From the NCBI GenBank assembly GCA_937900985.1, contig CALCGM010000726.1, positions 1 to 17,035 of the forward strand: a DNA stretch of 17,035 nucleotides, read 5' to 3'. Shown in pieces: positions 7,309-14,225 of the stretch. The translations under genes were made by a program, and so were the position numbers. How positions within the stretch are numbered: position 1 is the first letter of the stretch; each line of letters opens with the position of its first letter. The notes under the pieces are model-generated. The model searched no databases and had not been told where the DNA came from. It saw only the letters and a list, made by a program, of their open reading frames with translations. Origin of the DNA: an uncultured Planctomycetaceae bacterium (lineage in GTDB: Bacteria; Planctomycetota; Planctomycetia; Pirellulales; UBA1268).

Positions 7309-7336
7309 GCGTGTGTGTGGGCTGCTGCGTCGATGC

Positions 7337-8371
7337 TTAGGCGGCGGGCATTTCCACCACCGCCTTGAGCACCCCGGAGCCGGGTTCCAGGAGCGTGGGG
7401 AAGACCGCCGCCGTGTCGGCGAACGGCACCCGGTGGGTGATCCACGGACGGGTGTCGATCTGCTGCTTTTCGATCAGCCCGATGATGCGGGTGAAGTCGC
7501 CCGGGAGGGCGTTGCGGCTGGCGAGGATCGACAGCTCCCGCCGGTGCATCACAGCCGCATGGGAAAACGAGAGGTTCTGCTGGGTGATGCCCACGTAGAC
7601 CAGCCGTCCACCGTAGCTGCACAGCGCCAGCGCGGTGCTCATGCTCTGATGGCTGCCGGTGGCGTCGACCACGACCTCTGCCATGCGGCCTTCGGTCATC
7701 ATGTGGAGCGTCTGCTCATCGTCGGGCGTGCCGGTAGCCAGCAGGGTTTCGCCGACGCCGAGCCTGTCGCGTGCGAAGGCCAGCCGCGACTCGGCCATGT
7801 CCATCAGGATCACTCGGCTGCCGGCAAGCCGAGCAAACTCCACCGCCGAGAGGCCGATCGGCCCAGCCCCGATCACGACCACCGCCTCCTGCTGCGTTGG
7901 CCCCGCCCGGTTGATCGCATGGCAGCCGATCGCCAGGGTCTCCACGAGGGCGTTCTCGGCAGGCGTCAGCTGCGGTGAGCGGTGTAGCTTGCGGGCAGGC
8001 AGCGTGGAGAGGGGCTGAAGGCCGCCGTCGCAGTGCACGCCGAGGGTCTGGTTGTGCTCGCAGCAGTTGGTCAGGCCGCGGCGACAGGAGTGGCAGGCTT
8101 GGCAGTTGAGGTAGGGCTCGACGCAGCAGCGGTCGCCGATGGCCACGTTGGTGACCCCCTCACCGACCGCGACCACGACAACGCTCAGCTCGTGACCCGG
8201 AATCCGCGGGTAGCTGAAGTAGGGCATCGTGCCGCGGTAGCCGCCGTAGTCGGTGCCGCAGATGCCCACAGCCTCCACGCGAACGACCGCATCGCCAGGT
8301 CCGGGAGCTGCCGGCTCGGGAACATCCTGATAGGCAAACGAACCGGGCTTCTCAAGCACGAGTGCCTGCAT
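7337..8371 (-). CDS. Zinc-dependent alcohol dehydrogenase (sugar-acid/polyol type; candidate L-galactonate 5-dehydrogenase)
   Basis: An NAD(P)-dependent medium-chain dehydrogenase of 344 residues, the last gene of the catabolic operon. Catalytic zinc ligands fit C38 (GICGTD), H60-E61 (GHE) and E144. The structural zinc site is C90, C93, C96 and C103 or C104. The nucleotide-binding motif is GAGPIG (168-173). Members of this group include L-threonine and sorbitol dehydrogenases and the E. coli L-galactonate 5-dehydrogenase LgoD/YjjN. The start has AAGGA about 9 nt upstream (CTGCAGAAAAGGATGCGAC before ATG). Because the operon also has a lactonase and a tagaturonate epimerase, oxidation of L-galactonate at C5 to D-tagaturonate is an attractive guess. 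Oxidation of a 2-keto-3-deoxy-fuconate is the alternative. Family is sure, substrate is not. Confidence 0.9.
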   Translation of the reverse strand: MQALVLEKPGSFAYQDVPEPAAPGPGDAVVRVEAVGICGTDYGGYRGTMPYFSYPRIPGHELSVVVVAVGEGVTNVAIGDRCCVEPYLNCQACHSCRRGLTNCCEHNQTLGVHCDGGLQPLSTLPARKLHRSPQLTPAENALVETLAIGCHAINRAGPTQQEAVVVIGAGPIGLSAVEFARLAGSRVILMDMAESRLAFARDRLGVGETLLATGTPDDEQTLHMMTEGRMAEVVVDATGSHQSMSTALALCSYGGRLVYVGITQQNLSFSHAAVMHRRELSILASRNALPGDFTRIIGLIEKQQIDTRPWITHRVPFADTAAVFPTLLEPGSGVLKAVVEMPAA

Positions 8372-8424
8372 GTCGCATCCTTTTCTGCAGTGGAGTGTGT
8401 GATGCCTGGTGAAAGCGGAAAGGG

Positions 8425-9258
8425 TCAGCGAGTGAGGCCGTAGAAACGGCTCGCTGTGCCGCCGAGGATCAGGGCCTGCTCGGAGTCGCTGAGCCTGGCG
8501 ATGAAGTCGGTGACGATTGCCACGACATCAGGGTATTCGGCAGCCAGCAGGCAGACCGGCCAGTCGCTGCCCATCATCAGCCGCTTGGGGCCAAAGGCCT
8601 CCAGAGCGACCTCAAGGTAGGGGGCAAAGTCGGCCCGCTTCCATCCCTGCCAGGCGGCCTCGGTGACGAGCCCGGAGAGCTTGCAGGAGACGTTGGGGTG
8701 CCGGGCGAGCGCTCGAAGATCCGCCTGCCAGGGGTCGAGGATGCCGGGCTTGATCAACGGCTTGGCGAGATGATCGAGCACGAAAGGCTGCTCAGGCATC
8801 ATGCCGGCCAGTTCCACAGCGGCGGGCAGCTGAGATGGGTAGAGCAGCAGGTCGTAGGTCAGCCCGAAGCCGTGCAGCTGCCGGAGCCCGCCGACAAACG
8901 CCTCGCCGAGCAGAAACCGCACGTCGGGCTCGTCTTGCACGACATGCCGCACCCCGACAAACCGTGGGTTGGCCGCAAACTCTCGCAGCTGCTCGCCGAC
9001 CTCGTTGCTGCGGAGGTCGACCCAGCCGACAACACCGAGAATCGCCGGATGCTTGGCGGCCAGGTCGAGCAGCCACCGCGTTTCCTCGATGGTCTGGCGG
9101 GCCTGCACCGCCACGCTGCCGGCGATCCCTTCGGCTGCCAGCAAGGGAGCGAGGTCGGCCGGCAGGTAGTCGCGGGCGAGCCGCTCCATGCCCTCGCCGA
9201 TCCAGCCATACTCCGCAGGATCGTAACGCCAGAAGTGCTGGTGGGCATCGACCCGCAT
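8425..9258 (-). CDS. Amidohydrolase-superfamily sugar lactonase (COG3618, L-fucono-/L-galactono-lactonase type)
   Basis: A TIM-barrel hydrolase of 277 residues, probably opening an aldonolactone to the aldonic acid in the cytoplasm. Seen: the N-terminal metal-type motif DAHQHFW (H6, H8), VDLRS (80-84), VGVRHVVQDE (101-110), LDHLAKP (161-167), CKLSGL (192-197) and MGSDWPV with D232. This order and length match the COG3618 family, whose studied members include L-fuconolactonase and L-rhamnono-gamma-lactonase. The ATG has AGGAG 8 nt upstream. It follows the aldo/keto reductase by 24 bp and precedes the zinc dehydrogenase by 53 bp. A reductase that oxidises an aldose to a lactone beside this hydrolase is the classic oxidative aldose pathway arrangement. 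Confidence 0.9.
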   Translation of the reverse strand: MRVDAHQHFWRYDPAEYGWIGEGMERLARDYLPADLAPLLAAEGIAGSVAVQARQTIEETRWLLDLAAKHPAILGVVGWVDLRSNEVGEQLREFAANPRFVGVRHVVQDEPDVRFLLGEAFVGGLRQLHGFGLTYDLLLYPSQLPAAVELAGMMPEQPFVLDHLAKPLIKPGILDPWQADLRALARHPNVSCKLSGLVTEAAWQGWKRADFAPYLEVALEAFGPKRLMMGSDWPVCLLAAEYPDVVAIVTDFIARLSDSEQALILGGTASRFYGLTR

Positions 9259-9282
9259 CGCGGTCTCCTCACTCGGAAAGCG

Positions 9283-10215
9283 TTAGTTGTTTTCGGGAAG
9301 GCCTTCAACATGGCCGATGTTGTTCACCGGGGCAAAGATCTGCTGCACGTCGGCGAGCAGCTCCTCGTCCAGCGGTTCGGCAGCCCATTCGGCCCAGGCT
9401 CGAATGTTGGCTGGATTGGCGCTGCCGGCAATCGTGGTGGCGATGTCGGGGTTGGCCAATGAAAACTGGAGAGCGAGCTTGGCGATCGGTGTGCCCCGAG
9501 CGCGGCAGAGCTCTGCCGCTTTGCGGGCTGCCGCCTTCACCTCCTCAGGCTCCTTCAGCCAGGCCGGCAGCGGAGCGTCGGTCAGCAGCCGGGCGCTGAA
9601 AGGGCCGGCGTTCATCACGCCGATGCCCTTGGCCTTGAGATACGGCACCGTCTCATCAGCGAAGCGGGTGTTTTGCAGGGTGTATTGGTTGTAGCTGAGC
9701 ACGCAGTCGACATCGGCGGAGTCGCAGATGAAGCGAAAGATCTTCTGCGGGTAGCCTGAGAAGCCGACAAACCGCACCTTGCCGGCGGCCTGGGCCTGCC
9801 GCAGGGCCGGCAGGGTTTCGTCGATGATCTGCTGCATCGGCACAAACTCGATGTCGTGGCACAGCGCGATGTCGAGGTGGTCGGTGCCGAGGCGGTGCAG
9901 CGAGACATCGATGCTCTCGGCGACGCGGCGGGCGGAAAAGTCGAAGTGGGCGAGGTCGTAGCGGCCGAGCTTTGTGCACAGCAGGTAGTCGTCGCGGGGA
10001 ATATCCCGCAGGGCAACGCCCAGCAGCACCTCGCTCATGCCGCGGCCGTAGAAGGGGCTCGTGTCGATCAGCGTCAGGCCGCAGTCGAGGGCGGTCCGCA
10101 CGCTGCCGAGGGCCTCCTCAAGGGTCACACGGCGAAACTCCTGGCCGAGCGAGGAGGCGCCGAAGGCGAGGATGGGAACCTCCAGGCCGGTCGTTCCGAG
10201 CGGGCGGGTCTGCAT
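9283..10215 (-). CDS. Aldo/keto reductase, aldose 1-dehydrogenase type (L-fucose/L-galactose dehydrogenase-like)
   Basis: A monomeric NAD(P)-dependent TIM-barrel oxidoreductase of 310 residues. The complete catalytic tetrad is visible: D51 (IDTSPFYG), Y56, K82 (CTKLGRY) and H120 (ALCHDIE). GFSGYP (151-156) and SYNQYTLQN (174-182) follow, and the cofactor phosphate region TTIAGSANPANI (260-271) comes late. Its closest known relatives by motif are D-threo-aldose 1-dehydrogenase and plant-type L-galactose dehydrogenase, which oxidise L-fucose, L-galactose or D-arabinose to the lactone. It sits between a FucU-like mutarotase gene (33 bp upstream) and a lactonase gene (24 bp downstream), which fits that reaction. 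Substrate is inferred. Confidence 0.9.
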   Translation of the reverse strand: MQTRPLGTTGLEVPILAFGASSLGQEFRRVTLEEALGSVRTALDCGLTLIDTSPFYGRGMSEVLLGVALRDIPRDDYLLCTKLGRYDLAHFDFSARRVAESIDVSLHRLGTDHLDIALCHDIEFVPMQQIIDETLPALRQAQAAGKVRFVGFSGYPQKIFRFICDSADVDCVLSYNQYTLQNTRFADETVPYLKAKGIGVMNAGPFSARLLTDAPLPAWLKEPEEVKAAARKAAELCRARGTPIAKLALQFSLANPDIATTIAGSANPANIRAWAEWAAEPLDEELLADVQQIFAPVNNIGHVEGLPENN

Positions 10216-10248
10216 GGTGGACTTTCAGGTTTGCGGCGGGATGGCGGC

Positions 10249-10704
10249 TCAGGAGAAGGTGCGGCAGCCGAGGGTGAGCAGCAGATTGGCCCAGGGCTGC
10301 GTTTCGGCCGTCTGGATCGTGAGCACATGGTCGGCTGACGCGACAGCCTCGTAGAAGTCCCACTTCACGATCGGCTCGAGCTCGCACGGGCTGCCCGCCT
10401 CGGTGAGGATGCGGCGGTAGTCGGCCCACACCGGCGGGTCGCCGGGAGTGGCGGCGGCATAGGGGTCGTCGCGGTCGATGCCCATCGTGTGGACCTCATC
10501 GATCTGCACTGTGGCCACGATCGCCTCAAACACCTGGGCGACCGTGGGCACGCCGGGGCTCAGCTGCAGCGAGATCAGCTCTGCCCGCGGGCCACGCTTG
10601 TTGGCGGCAGGATAGTTGCCATCGGCGATCAGCACCTTGGAGTGATGCCCGGCCGTGGCCAGCACGCGGAGGATGTCGGGATGCACAAGTGGGGTGTTGA
10701 GCAT
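10249..10704 (-). CDS. RbsD/FucU-family sugar mutarotase
   Basis: A 151-residue protein of the RbsD/FucU family, which interconverts the anomers of free sugars (FucU: L-fucose and other galacto-configured sugars). Seen: the N-terminal GHHSKVLIADGNYP, with the family histidine at H20 and aspartate at D28; a central PRAELISLQLSPGV; and the C-terminal signature as AETQPWANLLLTLG. In FucU and RbsD a tyrosine usually stands where W138 is here, so catalysis or binding may differ. It is 42 bp from the upstream epimerase gene and 33 bp from the aldo/keto reductase gene. The context suggests it supplies the anomer used by the dehydrogenase. FucU is the better guess than RbsD because of the neighbouring enzymes. 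Confidence 0.85.
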   Translation of the reverse strand: MLNTPLVHPDILRVLATAGHHSKVLIADGNYPAANKRGPRAELISLQLSPGVPTVAQVFEAIVATVQIDEVHTMGIDRDDPYAAATPGDPPVWADYRRILTEAGSPCELEPIVKWDFYEAVASADHVLTIQTAETQPWANLLLTLGCRTFS

Positions 10705-10746
10705 GGTTGGAAGCGAAGCCTCTTCGATCTGCGGGAACGGCCAGCC

Positions 10747-11595
10747 TTAGCGGCGGGCGGCGTAGGAGAGAAAACTGCGGATGCTCGCCGAGGCCGCTTC
10801 GTGGGCGGTCGGCAGCGGAAAAATCTCAGCGGAGAGGTAGCCGCGGTAGCGGATCGCCTCGAGCGCGGCCACGATCGGCTTGGCCTCGGTGTGGCCCATG
10901 CCGATCGCTCGCCGGTTGGAGTCGGCCCAGTGGAGATGGCCGAGATGTCCGGCGACCTCCCGCAGCGTTGCCGCGAGATCGACCTCTTCGATGTTCATGT
11001 GAAAGAGGTCGCACAGCAGCTTCACATGCCGCAGCCGGTGTTGGTCGAGGAAGGCGGCGGCCTCCACCTGTCGGGTGAAGAGGTCGGTCTCGTAGCGGTT
11101 GAGCGGCTCGTAGAGAAACACCTGCCCGTGCCGAGCGGCCCGTTCGCCAAGTGTGGTCAGGGCGTCGGCGAGCAGCTGCCTGGCGTCTGCCAGCGGAACC
11201 TGGTCGCTCGACCGGCCCTGCATCGAGCCGAGAATCGCGGGAGCCGAAAAGCCCGCCGCGGTGTCGATCATGCCTTCGATGAAGCGGATCGCCCGGGCCC
11301 GCACATCGGGATCGGGGTCGACCAGTGAGAGCCGCTGGCAGACCCAGCCGGCCCCCGTGCCCACAGCGGCCAGCGACAGGCGGTGGGCGGCAAGCAGCTC
11401 TTTGAGCTCGGCCGCCGGAAAGCGCTCGGCATCAGCGGCAAAGATCTCCACGGCGTCGAAGCCAAGCTCGGCAGCCTGGCCGCAGGCCTCGGCGAGCGTG
11501 GGCAGCGGGCTCTCCTCGCCAGGCTGACGGCAGTGAAACACAAACGGGCCGCCTCGCGCCTGCGGCACGAGGCTGATGGTGATGGCGGATCTCAT
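10747..11595 (-). CDS. Sugar phosphate isomerase/epimerase-family TIM barrel (tagatose/psicose 3-epimerase-like)
   Basis: A xylose-isomerase-like TIM barrel of 282 residues. The four metal-binding positions of ketose 3-epimerases are recognisable: E163 in LYEPLNRYE, D196 with H199 in CDLFHMNIEE, H222 in HLHWADSNRR, and E257 in SAEIF. The EPLNRYE and FHMNIEE blocks are those of D-tagatose/D-psicose 3-epimerases and the related uncharacterised sugar-acid epimerases, so an epimerase on a free or acidic ketose is more likely than a DNA endonuclease IV. Its ATG overlaps the TGA of the tagaturonate epimerase gene (ATGA at 11592-11595), so translation is coupled. The exact step in the pathway is unknown; it could duplicate or replace the C-3/C-4 epimerisation or handle a side sugar. 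Confidence 0.88.
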   Translation of the reverse strand: MRSAITISLVPQARGGPFVFHCRQPGEESPLPTLAEACGQAAELGFDAVEIFAADAERFPAAELKELLAAHRLSLAAVGTGAGWVCQRLSLVDPDPDVRARAIRFIEGMIDTAAGFSAPAILGSMQGRSSDQVPLADARQLLADALTTLGERAARHGQVFLYEPLNRYETDLFTRQVEAAAFLDQHRLRHVKLLCDLFHMNIEEVDLAATLREVAGHLGHLHWADSNRRAIGMGHTEAKPIVAALEAIRYRGYLSAEIFPLPTAHEAASASIRSFLSYAARR

Positions 11596-12860
11596 GTCGA
11601 TGCTCCCGAAGGGCGGTCTGTGAGAAAGAGCGGACGCATGTGTCGCTCAAAGAGGTTCTCGGTGACCTGCCGGGCGACGATGTCACGGTTGGCCACAAGC
11701 AGATCGGTGTAGCGAGTGCCCTGCTTGGCGGCGAGCTTGAAGGCGACGTGCAGCAGCTGCCGCAGCGAGGCATTGAAGCCCGGGTGTGTGGGCACATGCC
11801 GAATCGCCGCAGCGAGCTCCGGGCCGCTCCAGCTGCGGAGCGTGTCGGGATCGGGCAGGCTCGCCCGATCGATGTCGATCACCGCGGCGTAGGGGGCGGT
11901 GAGCGTGTCGATGTCGGCAAAGGCCGTGGCATAGATTTCGCGGGTCAGTTCCAGGCCGTCGCCTCCGGCCTCAGCCAGCCCGATCAGCTCCTCAAGCCAG
12001 GTGGTGCCGGCGGTCTTGATGTGGAAGCCGGCGGCAGTTCGGGCAGCTGCCTCGCGGATCACGGGGTAGAGCGAAAACTTGTCGCTGCCGGAGTGAACCG
12101 AGAGCTTCAGTGAGCTCGGCAGGCCGTAGGCGGCCGCGGCGTGGGCGAGGACGGCGATGTCGTCGTTGAACTCGCGGGTGAACTGCTCCAGGTCGCCCAC
12201 GTAGTCGACCCCCTTATTGAAGCGTCCGGTGAACTTCGGGGCGATCGTTTTGACTGGGATCTTCTCGTCGGCGAGCAGGGCCAGGATCACCAGCAGCTCC
12301 GGAGGCGTCTGCGGGGCGTCGGTCTCGTCCATGCTCACTTCGGTGACAAACGGCTCGCCACGCCTGGCATCAATGTGCCGCCAGAGGGCTCCGGCTTCCC
12401 GGCAGGCCGAGAGGTAGTGCCTGGCGATGCGGCGGGTCTCGTCGGCGGAGAGCGGAAGGGCCGCTTCGATGCCCTCGACCTGCACCGGCTCCGCGAGCTC
12501 CGGATGACGAGCCAGAAAGGCCTCCACGTCGCTCGCCTCAGCTGGCCTGCCGATGGCGTCGGCCACATCGATCGTGAAGAAGTCACTGCAGGCGAGATAG
12601 CCATCGACCGTCTCCAGCCGGATATGGTCGGCATCGACATACCAGGGATGGCTCCAGCCCCGAGCCGCCACGGCCGCGGCTGCAGCCTCACGAACACTCG
12701 CCGGCTCACTGCCAACGAACGTGTGCTCGCGATGCGACTTGTTCCAGACGGGGGCAGCAATCACGCCGTGGCTGGCGAGCTGCTCAAAGGCGGCCAGCTG
12801 GGCCGCGGCCTCGTGGGCGAAGCGGTCTCCGACACCGAAGGAAAAACGGGGCAGCGACAT
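11592..12860 (-). CDS. Tagaturonate epimerase-family protein (UxaE-like)
   Basis: A 422-residue member of the UxaE family. The Thermotoga enzyme epimerises D-tagaturonate to D-fructuronate, bypassing the reduction steps of UxaB/UxaA. Conserved blocks seen: FGVGDRF at the N-terminus, WYVDADHIRL (73-82), EVSMDETDAP (174-183), FTGRFNKGVDYVGD (210-223), KLSVHSGSDKFSLYP (252-266) and FHIKTAGTTWLEE (279-291). The usual UxaE is about 480 residues; here the N-terminal part is shorter, starting close to FGVGDRF, so it may be a distinct subfamily with its own substrate. It is the first gene of the catabolic operon, with a nested palindrome 63-89 bp before its ATG. No UxaB, UxuB or dehydratase gene lies in the window. 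Family sure, tagaturonate as substrate likely but unproven. Confidence 0.88.
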   Translation of the reverse strand: MSLPRFSFGVGDRFAHEAAAQLAAFEQLASHGVIAAPVWNKSHREHTFVGSEPASVREAAAAAVAARGWSHPWYVDADHIRLETVDGYLACSDFFTIDVADAIGRPAEASDVEAFLARHPELAEPVQVEGIEAALPLSADETRRIARHYLSACREAGALWRHIDARRGEPFVTEVSMDETDAPQTPPELLVILALLADEKIPVKTIAPKFTGRFNKGVDYVGDLEQFTREFNDDIAVLAHAAAAYGLPSSLKLSVHSGSDKFSLYPVIREAAARTAAGFHIKTAGTTWLEELIGLAEAGGDGLELTREIYATAFADIDTLTAPYAAVIDIDRASLPDPDTLRSWSGPELAAAIRHVPTHPGFNASLRQLLHVAFKLAAKQGTRYTDLLVANRDIVARQVTENLFERHMRPLFLTDRPSGAST

Positions 12861-12922
12861 GGGCTGTTCTCAATCACGGGGAGCAGTTGGCAGTTCCGAG
12901 TGTCCGCAGTGTAGGGTTCGCC

Positions 12923-12949
12923 GTTGCCAATGCGAACGCATCGGGCAAC
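12923..12949. promoter_or_regulatory. Nested palindrome, candidate operator of the catabolic operon
   Basis: Outer arms GTTGCC (12923-12928) and GGCAAC (12944-12949) enclose inner arms ATGCG (12930-12934) and CGCAT (12937-12941) around a central AA. The whole is 27 bp, with one base of asymmetry between the arms. A separate overlapping pair, GTTCGC and GCGAAC, is also present (12916-12936). It lies in the 105-bp gap before the UxaE-like gene. No U-run follows on the minus strand, so it is not an intrinsic terminator for the upstream MFS gene. Palindromes with an ATGCG-type half are common for LacI- and GntR-family repressors. No regulator gene of those families is in the window. Confidence 0.45.
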
Positions 12950-12965
12950 TGAGGCAGACGACGTG

Positions 12966-14225
12966 TCAGCCTGGAGCTGCAGAACCTTGAGCCGCCGACA
13001 CCGGCTCTGCCGGGAGAAGCCAGGTTGCTACAAGGCCCAGTCCATAGATCAGGCCGCAGATGGTGCCAATGCGGGCGTAACTGCCCGCAAAGGTGGTGAA
13101 CAGACTGCCGGCAGTGAACACGCCTGCGGCGGTCGCAAAGCGACCAACGTTAAACGCCAGGCCAGCCCCAGAAGCGCGAATGCGTTCCGGGAAAAAAGCT
13201 GGAAGGAAAACGGCAAGCCAGCCAAAAAATAGGGTCGCCAAAAAGCCCTGCAGAAAAACCAGGAGGTGGAACGACGGCTCGAGCGGCGCGGAGAGCTGAA
13301 ACATCGCCACCGTACTGGAGAGCGCTCCGAAACTGATCAACAGGTAGGACCTTCTTCGCCCGAGCCAGCGAACGAGCTGCGCCCCCGTGAAGCTCCCCAA
13401 GGTTGCCCCGAGGGCCCACCAGCCCTGCGTCGTCGCCTTGTAGCCAGGGTCGGTCGGGGAGGCGACATGATCCGCCCAAGGAATCATCCACTTCCCAGCC
13501 GACCAGGCGGCCACCAACGGAATAGCTGCCACGAGCATCGCGGTGAGCGTCGTGGGGAGCAGCGTGGAGGTAAAGAGCTCGCGGATTGCTGGCGGGGCTT
13601 GCCGCACTCTCTGCTGTGACGCAAGCCACCGCGGTGACTCAGGGAGAAAGAGCAAGACAACAACACCGAGCACTGCAGGGATTCCGCCCAAGAAAAACAG
13701 CCATCGCCACGAGTCTGAGGTGATTGGCAAAAAGCGAGCCAGCTGAGAAAGGAGCAGGATGCCAAAGTTGAGCCCAGCGCTCATCACACCGGAGACAACA
13801 GGCCGTGAGCCCTCAGACCAGCATTCCGCGACGAGCGCCATGCCGTTGGGCCACATCCCGCCCACGCCGAGGCCCACGAGAAACCGCATTGCCAGCATTT
13901 CTTCCTGCGAACGGACCCAGCCGCCAGCGAGGGCGAAGATGGAGTAGAAGAGGATGCTGATGCCCATTGCACGCGTTCTGCCAACTCGGTCGCCGAGGTT
14001 TCCAAGGAGAATCCCACCGATCGCCGCACCGAGCATCAACGCGGCCGTGAAGCGGGCAAACCAGACGCCGCCAAGTTCGGGGGTGTAGGCATCTCCCAGG
14101 AGGCTCCTCGAGACCGAGAGCGAGGCCACAGGCATCAGCCCCAGTTCGATGCCATCAAAGATCAGCCCTGTGCAGGCACAGGCGAGCACGGCCACCCGAG
14201 CGCCGCGGGAAAGCGTTTCACTCAT
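12966..14225 (-). CDS. MFS transporter (sugar/organic-acid type)
   Basis: An inner-membrane major facilitator of 419 residues with about 12 hydrophobic segments, probably a proton symporter for a sugar or sugar acid. Seen: the family loop motif GNLGDRVGRTR (75-85) between helices 2 and 3; GLGVGGMWPNG (118-128) in helix 4, typical of the sialate/aromatic-acid symporter group; and PESPRW (195-200) after helix 6. It overlaps the dehydrogenase gene upstream by 4 bp (ATGA at 14222-14225), so it is translationally coupled to it. GGGAGA lies about 8 nt before the ATG. It stands directly before the aldose-oxidation operon, so uptake of that operon's substrate is plausible. Transport of whatever the DUF6807/dehydrogenase pair handles is equally possible. 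Confidence 0.9.
   Translation of the reverse strand: MSETLSRGARVAVLACACTGLIFDGIELGLMPVASLSVSRSLLGDAYTPELGGVWFARFTAALMLGAAIGGILLGNLGDRVGRTRAMGISILFYSIFALAGGWVRSQEEMLAMRFLVGLGVGGMWPNGMALVAECWSEGSRPVVSGVMSAGLNFGILLLSQLARFLPITSDSWRWLFFLGGIPAVLGVVVLLFLPESPRWLASQQRVRQAPPAIRELFTSTLLPTTLTAMLVAAIPLVAAWSAGKWMIPWADHVASPTDPGYKATTQGWWALGATLGSFTGAQLVRWLGRRRSYLLISFGALSSTVAMFQLSAPLEPSFHLLVFLQGFLATLFFGWLAVFLPAFFPERIRASGAGLAFNVGRFATAAGVFTAGSLFTTFAGSYARIGTICGLIYGLGLVATWLLPAEPVSAAQGSAAPG

Noticed and set aside
6941..7978. 345-residue plus-strand frame spanning the end of the aminotransferase and the antisense of the zinc dehydrogenase
   Set aside because: It crosses two well-supported genes in wrong frames and is Arg/Gly-rich without motifs.
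8698..9462. Long plus-strand frames opposite the lactonase and aldo/keto reductase
   Set aside because: Both minus-strand genes have complete catalytic motifs; these frames are GC-driven shadows.
12923..12949. Reading the nested palindrome as the terminator of the transporter operon
   Set aside because: No T-run follows on the minus strand and the stem is interrupted by a base of asymmetry.
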